DNA from: Phycisphaerales bacterium
GTDB lineage: Bacteria > Planctomycetota > Phycisphaerae > Sedimentisphaerales > Anaerobacaceae
Direction: 5' to 3'
Length of the DNA stretch: 39,709 nt
Assembly: GCA_020352515.1 (NCBI GenBank)
Contig: CP070678.1
Coordinates: 5,365,257-5,404,965, forward strand
The notes beneath the pieces were generated by a model that worked only from the letters and a program-made list of their open reading frames with translations, was not told where the DNA came from and did no database searches. Both the position numbers and the translations under genes were made by a program. Shown here in pieces: positions 33,582 to 39,709 of the stretch. Every line of letters begins with the position of its first letter. Within the stretch, counting starts at the first letter, position 1.

Positions 33582-35381
33582 GTGAAATTTCAACTCATTG
33601 TCAAGTCATCCGCAAAAGCCAAGGCAATCTTAACGGTTGCAGCACTCATCGCCGTCGTCCCGATACAAAGGAGCACTTGCGCAGCAGATCTCGGCGACAA
33701 GAGCTGCAAGGTGTGGGAGGTCCTCGAATGGGAAATAGAGAATTCCGATTGCCCGGTGTCGAATCCCTACGATCTTGTGGCAAAGGTGGTCTTTACGCAT
33801 GAAGGCGGGCGGACCCGACAGATCGAGATGTTCTACGCCGGCAAAGACACTTGGAAATTCCGTTTCTGCGGCTCCAGGCTTGGCAAATGGTCCTTCCGAA
33901 CCGTATGCGACGGCTCCGCCGGCACACACAATGACAGCAGTCTGCACAACCATATCGGCCGAATCACGGTTAGCGAGCAGACCAACCAGGCTATCAAAGG
34001 CTTCCTCTCACACAAAGGCAACAAGTTCGCGATTATGGACCGCGATGAGACGGACTTGAAGCCTTATGTGTATCAGGTATATATGAACCAGCAGGACTTC
34101 GAGCAGCAGTATAACCATTCATCCCGCATTTGGGACGATCCTGTCAACAGAAGGCATCTGGTGGCGGACTACTGGAACGATACCGTAGATAACGGATTTC
34201 GAATTTATTTCGTCGGCATCTTCTACTCGTGGTTCAAGAAGGGGGCTTTGGACAGGAATATGGTTGGCTTGAGTGATGTTGCCGCACCGGATCCGGACGT
34301 GTTCGACGCACTCGAATATGCCATCCGATACGCGCACGAGCGCGGCGGGCGCACCCACATCTGGGCATGGGGCGATCAAGACCGTAAGCAGACCGCGAAT
34401 CTTCTGCCCGGCGGCGTGCTGGGCGATGACCACAAGCGTCTGATGCGCTATATGGCGGCGAGGCTCGGACCCCTGCCCGGCTGGGCCATGAACTTTGGTT
34501 TTGATACGATCGAGCTGCCTGATCCCGAATCGATGACCAGCGAGTGGGCCGATTACCTCAATGAGCGCATGGGCTGGCGACACATGCTATGCGCCCGTGG
34601 CTGGAACAACAGCGCCTTTGGCATCAATTCCTACGCCGGATTCGGCGGCGGCTATGAATTGACAACCACCAAGAACGGCCCTTCGGGATATGAAGAAATA
34701 AGGGATGACCTTGACGGCGACAGCTCGAAGCCCCATCTCTACGAAGAGCGGCATACGTATAGCAGATTCAAGTATGTTGCTCCGGGCTCGTGCCGCGAGC
34801 CGGGCGACGGTCCGGATCAGTACGGCATGGCCGACGGCTATGCCTGTTGGCCCATCAAGTTGAGTGACGTCGAGCAGGCGCGTCTGAATGAAGACGGCAG
34901 CAGAAGATTGATTTGGCGAGAACAGATGGCCGGTGGCATGGGCGGCTTCTTCGGGCATTTTTCCGTCAGGTTCAACAGCTTCGGACCTTTCAGCGATAAC
35001 TGTGGCTGCGGCTATCACCCGGAAAGTCTCAAACGCGCCTTCCGCTGCTTCAGGGATTTCTGGGCCAAAGACCGTTTTACGTTCGACATGGCGCCCGATG
35101 CGGGCCGCGTCCGCGGCCGTACCGGCTACTGCCTGCGCACACAGGATTACAGGCGTTTCGTATTCTTTATCGAGGACGCCGGCGCGGTTGAGATTGATCT
35201 GGGCGGTATGCCCGGTTCCCGGCAGGTCGTTGCGGTCGATGCGAAAAAGCAATACAATGAAATCAACAAGGGTACTGTCACCGCGGGCTGGCGGACAATC
35301 GATTTCGGCTACACCTCGGATTGGGCGGTCGCGGTCGGAGATTTCGGGGACAAGACGAAAGGGTCGAGCTGCGGATCGTAA
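33582..35381 (+). CDS. Secreted DUF5060 plus TIM-barrel putative glycosidase
   Basis: A 599-residue exported protein. GTG 33582 is the start: AAGGAG lies seven bases upstream and a signal peptide follows (AKAKAILTVAALIAVVP ... STCAAD). The frame open from 33432 overlaps the preceding gene and is rejected. DUF5060 covers about residues 38-130 (KVWEVLEWEIEN ... MFYAGKDTWKFRFCGSRLGKW ... IKGFLSHKGNKFAIMD). The TIM barrel follows (FRIYFVGIFYSWFKKG, THIWAWGDQD, GWAMNFGFDTIELPDPES, GWRHMLCARGW, HLYEERHTYSRF), then a C-terminal beta domain ending TSDWAVAVGDFG. It is a paralogue of the catalytic half of the gene at 29347 but lacks LamG, Fn3 and dockerin parts. Conserved Glu residues in FDTIE and YEERH are candidate catalytic acids by comparison of the two. 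Confidence 0.85.
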   Translation: MKFQLIVKSSAKAKAILTVAALIAVVPIQRSTCAADLGDKSCKVWEVLEWEIENSDCPVSNPYDLVAKVVFTHEGGRTRQIEMFYAGKDTWKFRFCGSRLGKWSFRTVCDGSAGTHNDSSLHNHIGRITVSEQTNQAIKGFLSHKGNKFAIMDRDETDLKPYVYQVYMNQQDFEQQYNHSSRIWDDPVNRRHLVADYWNDTVDNGFRIYFVGIFYSWFKKGALDRNMVGLSDVAAPDPDVFDALEYAIRYAHERGGRTHIWAWGDQDRKQTANLLPGGVLGDDHKRLMRYMAARLGPLPGWAMNFGFDTIELPDPESMTSEWADYLNERMGWRHMLCARGWNNSAFGINSYAGFGGGYELTTTKNGPSGYEEIRDDLDGDSSKPHLYEERHTYSRFKYVAPGSCREPGDGPDQYGMADGYACWPIKLSDVEQARLNEDGSRRLIWREQMAGGMGGFFGHFSVRFNSFGPFSDNCGCGYHPESLKRAFRCFRDFWAKDRFTFDMAPDAGRVRGRTGYCLRTQDYRRFVFFIEDAGAVEIDLGGMPGSRQVVAVDAKKQYNEINKGTVTAGWRTIDFGYTSDWAVAVGDFGDKTKGSSCGS

Positions 35382-35553
35382 TCGCTGCAGGCCGCCCGGC
35401 AGCCCGGACTATCCGGTGCCGGCAGGCTCTGCCGGGTCCGTGTCGCGCGGCCCGGCTGCATCAGGCCGAGCGCGCCGGTGCTCGAGGGAGCACAGGATTG
35501 GGCAATCCGCTCGATGACACTGGAAGGGCAAACGCCGTTCGGTCGGGAAACCG
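35382..35553. other. Upstream part of a 337-base intergenic region
   Basis: No convincing gene. A compact hairpin CCGGCAG-GCT-CTGCCGG (35419-35435) lies 38 bases past the preceding stop codon; it lacks a T-run but could still help end transcription or protect the mRNA 3' end. The rest of the gap holds the promoter at 35554 and a ~130-base leader. Confidence 0.5.
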
Positions 35554-35582
35554 TTGAAAATGAAGCAAAATCTTGGTATGAT
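35554..35582 (+). promoter_or_regulatory. Extended -10 sigma-70-type promoter for the LamG/CotH gene
   Basis: TTGAAA (35554-35559), a 17-base spacer and TATGAT (35577-35582), with TGG directly before the -10 giving an extended TGN-TATGAT element. The predicted transcription start near 35589 lies after the in-frame ATG at 35560, which argues against that codon as the start. Confidence 0.7.
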
Positions 35583-35718
35583 ACGGCTTGGATCGCACCG
35601 GTATGCTTCGAAGAGAGTATGGAAACGTGCATTGGCGCCCTTTGGCAACTTGCACGTAAGATCTCATGTGCCGTGTGCGATGTTTCTGTATGGCCGTGGT
35701 TTGGATGTGAGGGCATTT

Positions 35719-38700
35719 GTGTATCGGCGATTACTTGTCCTGGCCCTGGTAGTTGGCTGTGCGGGCGGCAGTGTTTCAGCCGACCTGGTGGGGTACTGGG
35801 CGCTGGACGGAGACGCAACGGACTTAAGCGGTTACGGCAATCATGGCATCATTAACGGCAATGTAGCGCCAACCACGGATAGGTTTGGCAATCCCAACGG
35901 CGCGATGTCGTTTGCCGGGGGCAGCGGCGACAAAATTAACATCGGAAACCCGCCGGAATTCAACATGACCGGTGCGATGACCATAACCGCCTGGGTTTAC
36001 CTGGATAGCACGAACTCTGTTCACGGGGCAAGAAACTCTCGAATTATTGCGAAAATGGCGGGGGGCGGGAGTCGTTCCTGGTCCAGCGGCATCGAGAAGA
36101 ATGTCGCCGGCGTTCCTTATCCGGGCACCATTCAGATTTCCACTAACGGAAGTGACGTTATAGGTCTCTATGACAATTCTTCATTGCCGCTGAATCAATG
36201 GGTCCATTACGCGGGAGTCTACAGGCCGGGGACGTCTCTGGAGGTCTATCTGGACGGCGAGCTTTCAGATATTCGCACAGACGGCATTCCGGCAGTTCAG
36301 TTCAGTGAGAACGGCTATGCAGCTCTTATCGGCAATCGTCCTTCTTGCGGAGACTGCGGCTGGTACGGTTCCCTCGATGAGGTTCGCCTCTACAATGAGG
36401 CGCTGACGGAAGCGCAGATTAAAGCCGTTATGGATGGTGAAGATGTGAATCGCAAGCCCGTCGTGGACGCCGGTGTGGATTCCGTGCTGGTTTGGCCGGA
36501 CAACAGGCATGTTTTGGATGCCGCCGTTGTCGATGATGGTTTAGGATATCCGAACGGCCATTTAGGTTGCTCGTGGTCGATGCTCGACGGCCCCGAGAGT
36601 GTCATATTCGAGCCAAACGCTTTCGTGGAGGATCCGACGGTAGTCTTTCATACCCTCGGCCAATATACGTTGTTGTTGACAGCCACGGACGGTGAGCTGG
36701 AGAGCAGCGATACCGTTACTATTCGCGTTGTGGAGCCGCCCTGTCCGGTTGGGGACCTCAACGGCGACTGCAAGGTGGACCTGGGCGACGTCTTCATTGT
36801 CAGCGTTGCCTGGCTTGCCGAGGATGATACTGCGGATATAGACCGTACGGGCAGGGTCAACATGATTGACCTGTCGCTTCTGGCGCAAAACTGGCTGGTC
36901 GAAAAACCGCCGTTGCCGCTCGTGCCGCTGGTGATTAATGAGGTCCTGGCAAGAAATGCTACGATCGAGCCTCCGGACCCTCAAGGCCAGTACGATGACT
37001 GGATCGAGATTTACAACTATGGAAGTGAGCCTATCGATGTCGGAGGCATGTATCTGACCGACGATCCGGACGAGCCGACCATGTGGCAAATCCCGCCTGG
37101 TACTGTCATCGACGGATATGGATATCTGATTGTCTGGGCGGACGGGGACGTTGGCGACAGCGGCCTGCACGCGAATTTCAGGATCGATGCGGATAACGGA
37201 GACGAGATAGGACTATATAGTGGTGACGCTTACACCGTGATCGATAGTATTGAATTCGACAGGCAAAATGCCGACGTTTCGTATGGGCGTGAACCGGACG
37301 GCGGCAGGGCCTGGCGCACCCTGGCCCCCAGTTGCGGTGGGCCAAATAGCGGTCGCTTTCTTGGCCTTGTGGCCGATCTCGAATTCCATCGCGAGCATGG
37401 TTTCTTTGATGCGCCCTTTGAGGTGACGATTGTCACCGAGACATCCGGCGCGACAATCTACTTTACAACCGACTGCAGCGATCCGATTCGGCCGGACGGC
37501 ACACCCGGCGCGACCGCCCAGGTGTATGACGAAAGGACCAATAGACCGAAGATCAGCAGAACCTCCTGCTTGCGTGCGGCGGCGGTCGTAGGACCGGGTT
37601 GGAAACCGACACCTGTTGTTACTCATACCTACATTCGCCTTGACGATGTTCTGACTCAGACCCGTCCAAGCGGTTATCCGACCTCCTGGCATTATGACAT
37701 GGACTCGGACGTAGTGAACCACCCCTCCTACGCCGGGCGCATCCGGGATGATCTGAAGTCTCTTCCGACGCTGTCCGTCGTCGCGGGCCGAGACGATATT
37801 TTCGGATCGGGTGGAGTAATCGCCGCCGGTGCCGGCCTAGTGGAAATCGAAGCTTCCGTGGAAATGATTCATCCCGACGGCCGGGAGGGTTTCCAGATCA
37901 ATTGCGGCCTGGTCCCGCACACACACATCAAAGAAAAACGCAGCCTGCGTTTGTATTTCCGCTCCCGGTACGGGCAGGCAAGACTGCAATACCCCATTTT
38001 CGACGACGCGCCGGAACATGCCGAATCGGCGGCGAATGAATTCGATCGGCTGGTTCTCAGGGCGGGCGGAAACGATCAGTTGCGCGCCAACAGTGCGGGA
38101 CGGCAGGTGAATCGTGCTCCACAAGGTGTAAAGGCTTCGTATCTGACGGATCAGTTGGCCCGCGATTCCCAGATCGCCATGTCGGGATGCGGATCCCACG
38201 GCACTTTTGTACACCTCTACCTGAACGGATTGTACTGGGGGCTCTACAACATCGTGGAAAGACCCGACGCTTTTTTCACCTCGACCTATTTCGGGGGGGA
38301 AAAGGAGGACTGGTTCGCCGCCAACCACAGCGGTGACATCAGCGGTGACGACGCGAGGTTCGATTTCCTCCACAATAACCGCTCCAACTGGAACGTGGTT
38401 CAGGACTATCTCGACGTGGACCAGTTCTGCGACTATATCATTTACTATATGTACAGCGGCGCCGGGGATTGGCCCAATAACAACTGGTATGCCGGCAATC
38501 GCAATACCCCCGTTGCCGGGAAAGTACAGTATTACATCTGGGACGCCGAAGATTCCTGGCTGCATGCCTGGAAGAACGACGGGCACAGTTACCACCGGTC
38601 GAACGAAGGCGCATGGATTCATCCCGTGCTGCTGGGTCGAGGCGGGTTGACCAACGGGAACGATCTTGTCTCCAAGCTTTGGCGCGAGGTCGACAACCAA

Positions 38701-39709
38701 AGCGATTTTCTGATGCGGTTCGCCGATCATGTCTATCGGCACTGTTTCAACGACGGCGTGTTGACCGACGCGAAGACCATAGAACGCTGGGACGGACTTT
38801 GCGCCGCGATTGACGGGGGGGTGGCCACCGAATCCGCCCGGTGGGGCCGCTATCGCGCTAGTCCCGGGCTGTACTCACATGGGCCGCTGCCCGAAGTCTG
38901 GACGCGCGAGGATTGGCTCTGGTACAAGGATTACGTTCGCGGCCTGATGAACGGCAATGTGGATCGGTTAATAGCAGCGTTGCGTGATACGACTACCGCC
39001 GGTCCGGTGCTGGTCGAACACCCTCGCTATTATCCGACTATCGACCCGCCTGAGTTTCGTATCAATGGTTTGCTATCACATGGCGGGCACGTTTCTGACA
39101 GTGACGTTTTGACGATGGCGAATCTGAATTCTGCGGGGACAATTTACTACACAATCAACGGTGCGGATCCCCGGTTGTCGGGCGGGGCGATCAATACAGC
39201 AGATGGCGTTGTCTATTCGGCACGTATCGGCTTGGATCAAACGGTTCGCATCAAAGCGAGGGTACGCAGTGCAAATGAATGGAGTGCCCTGAACGAAGCC
39301 GTATTTGCCGCTGGTCCGGTGGCGGAAAGCCTGCGGATTACCGAGATCATGTATAATCCGTACGATGCGAACGAGGAGTACATAGAGCTGACGAACATCG
39401 GGGCCGAGAGCATCAACCTAAACTTGGTGCGGTTTACAAACGGTATCGACTTCGTCTTCCCGCCTGTTGAGCTTGGGCCCCGGCAGTACATTCTGGTCGT
39501 GCAGGACCGGGACGCCTTCGAGGCGAGGTACGGCGCGGGCGCGGCGATAGCGGGACAGTACGCCGGAAGGCTCGACAACGGCGGAGAGCGGATAAGGCTC
39601 GAAGATGCAATCGGCGGGACCATCCTTGATTTTAAGTACAAGGACGGCTGGCGTGCGATTGCCGACGGCTACGGCTACTCTCTTACCATAACCGACGCCG
39701 CCAATCCCG
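35719..39709 (+). CDS. Giant secreted protein, 3' end outside window: LamG, PKD/Ig-like, dockerin-like, lamin-tail, CotH kinase, second lamin-tail
   Basis: The frame is open for at least 1330 codons to the window edge without a stop. GTG 35719 is chosen: GAGGG lies five bases upstream and VYRRLLVLALVVGCAGGSVSA aligns with the signal peptides of the two other LamG proteins. In-frame ATGs at 35680 and 35560 are alternatives. Order: LamG (~23-240); Ig/PKD-like (~245-345, ending QYTLLLTATDGELESSDTV); dockerin-like pair (~347-396, GDLNGDCKVDLGDV and DRTGRVNMIDLSLLAQNWL); lamin-tail domain (~402-514, INEVLARN ... DDWIEIYNYG); chitobiase-C-like beta unit (~555-640); CotH kinase (~680-960, KRSLRLYFRSRYG, YWGLYNIVERPD near 839, WDAEDS near 941); another beta unit (~1113-1194); second lamin-tail (from ~1203). 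CotH proteins phosphorylate secreted proteins in spores; here substrate and role are unknown. A surface or matrix role is inferred. Confidence 0.85.
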   Translation, partial: MYRRLLVLALVVGCAGGSVSADLVGYWALDGDATDLSGYGNHGIINGNVAPTTDRFGNPNGAMSFAGGSGDKINIGNPPEFNMTGAMTITAWVYLDSTNSVHGARNSRIIAKMAGGGSRSWSSGIEKNVAGVPYPGTIQISTNGSDVIGLYDNSSLPLNQWVHYAGVYRPGTSLEVYLDGELSDIRTDGIPAVQFSENGYAALIGNRPSCGDCGWYGSLDEVRLYNEALTEAQIKAVMDGEDVNRKPVVDAGVDSVLVWPDNRHVLDAAVVDDGLGYPNGHLGCSWSMLDGPESVIFEPNAFVEDPTVVFHTLGQYTLLLTATDGELESSDTVTIRVVEPPCPVGDLNGDCKVDLGDVFIVSVAWLAEDDTADIDRTGRVNMIDLSLLAQNWLVEKPPLPLVPLVINEVLARNATIEPPDPQGQYDDWIEIYNYGSEPIDVGGMYLTDDPDEPTMWQIPPGTVIDGYGYLIVWADGDVGDSGLHANFRIDADNGDEIGLYSGDAYTVIDSIEFDRQNADVSYGREPDGGRAWRTLAPSCGGPNSGRFLGLVADLEFHREHGFFDAPFEVTIVTETSGATIYFTTDCSDPIRPDGTPGATAQVYDERTNRPKISRTSCLRAAAVVGPGWKPTPVVTHTYIRLDDVLTQTRPSGYPTSWHYDMDSDVVNHPSYAGRIRDDLKSLPTLSVVAGRDDIFGSGGVIAAGAGLVEIEASVEMIHPDGREGFQINCGLVPHTHIKEKRSLRLYFRSRYGQARLQYPIFDDAPEHAESAANEFDRLVLRAGGNDQLRANSAGRQVNRAPQGVKASYLTDQLARDSQIAMSGCGSHGTFVHLYLNGLYWGLYNIVERPDAFFTSTYFGGEKEDWFAANHSGDISGDDARFDFLHNNRSNWNVVQDYLDVDQFCDYIIYYMYSGAGDWPNNNWYAGNRNTPVAGKVQYYIWDAEDSWLHAWKNDGHSYHRSNEGAWIHPVLLGRGGLTNGNDLVSKLWREVDNQSDFLMRFADHVYRHCFNDGVLTDAKTIERWDGLCAAIDGGVATESARWGRYRASPGLYSHGPLPEVWTREDWLWYKDYVRGLMNGNVDRLIAALRDTTTAGPVLVEHPRYYPTIDPPEFRINGLLSHGGHVSDSDVLTMANLNSAGTIYYTINGADPRLSGGAINTADGVVYSARIGLDQTVRIKARVRSANEWSALNEAVFAAGPVAESLRITEIMYNPYDANEEYIELTNIGAESINLNLVRFTNGIDFVFPPVELGPRQYILVVQDRDAFEARYGAGAAIAGQYAGRLDNGGERIRLEDAIGGTILDFKYKDGWRAIADGYGYSLTITDAANP
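35881..35914 (+). repeat. 34-base block identical to the first LamG gene
   Basis: Identical to 28549-28582. It lies in the N-terminal third of the third LamG domain and encodes RFGNPNGAMSF. The second LamG gene differs here. Confidence 0.9.
36038..36083 (+). repeat. 46-base block identical to the second LamG gene
   Basis: Identical to 29663-29708 and encodes RIIAKMAGGGSRSWS. The first LamG gene differs at many positions here. Confidence 0.9.
36211..36284 (+). repeat. 74-base block identical to the second LamG gene
   Basis: Identical over 74 bases to 29836-29909, including third codon positions. It encodes AGVYRPGTSLEVYLDGEL and the following SDIRTD. The flanks diverge, which points to recent duplication or gene conversion. 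Confidence 0.9.

Noticed and set aside
35560..35718. ATG 35560 or ATG 35680 as the start of the LamG/CotH gene
   Set aside because: The promoter -10 at 35577-35582 lies downstream of ATG 35560. Alignment with the two other LamG signal peptides and the GAGGG site favour GTG 35719. ATG 35680 remains possible but less likely.
35478..35855. A 125-codon plus-strand frame before and overlapping the last LamG gene
   Set aside because: It lies in a different frame from the clear LamG reading, shows no motifs and overlaps its signal peptide region.
1..39709. tRNA, rRNA, CRISPR array, insertion sequence or phage integration site
   Set aside because: No cloverleaf-like segments, regularly spaced repeats, transposase or integrase motifs or flanking att-like repeats were seen on either strand.

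Overview
The window is a GC-rich bacterial chromosome segment. It most likely comes from a member of the Planctomycetota, class Phycisphaerae or a close relative. That placement is inferred from the gene repertoire: LamG proteins with PEP-CTERM tails, the planctomycete-style dockerin-like repeat ending in 'WL', CotH/lamin-tail giant proteins, PQQ-like propellers, Tat-exported Gfo/Idh/MocA and aldo/keto reductases, and many large secreted glycan enzymes. No rRNA, tRNA, CRISPR array, transposase or integrase was seen.

Layout. Positions 1-221 hold the 3' end of a gene cut by the window edge, and 350-850 (minus) a GNAT acetyltransferase. Positions 1143-10339 (plus) form a probable operon-like run: Tat-exported polysaccharide deacetylase, transglutaminase-like/discoidin protein, NPCBM-GH36 alpha-galactosidase, PL11 rhamnogalacturonan lyase and a Tat-exported nitroreductase-like protein. 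Positions 10569-13007 (minus) carry a secreted protein made of three tandem copies of an unrecognised ~90-residue domain, with its own clear promoter and terminator, and a PQQ-like beta-propeller protein. A DUF6259-like putative glycosidase (13098-16478, plus) converges on a 2026-residue GH2 fusion protein (16698-22778, minus). Positions 22804-26429 (minus) hold a tiny zinc-ribbon ORF, a two-helix membrane protein, a DUF6298-like glycosidase and a lipoprotein nucleoside hydrolase. Positions 26685-39709 (plus) hold a Gfo/Idh/MocA oxidoreductase, three LamG-containing secreted proteins, an aldo/keto-reductase-like protein, two paralogous DUF5060/TIM-barrel proteins, and a giant CotH-kinase/lamin-tail protein that runs off the end of the window.

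How the genes fit together. Most products carry Sec, Tat or lipoprotein signals and are predicted glycan-active or surface proteins. PL11 (rhamnogalacturonan backbone), GH36 and GH2 (galactose-type side chains), a deacetylase and two TIM-barrel families often linked to plant-wall sugars suggest a locus for breaking down rhamnogalacturonan-type pectin or a similar acetylated heteropolysaccharide. This is an inference; no SusC/SusD pair or other transporter is visible. The right third looks like a site of recent module duplication. Three LamG domains sit in three different protein architectures, and the third is a nucleotide-level mosaic of the first two.

The best candidates for something undescribed are: the three-repeat exported protein with dedicated expression signals; the GH2 fusion with a large unclassified N-terminal module and a shifted acid/base motif; a dockerin-like element inserted inside an Fn3-like domain; and the LamG module shuffling.
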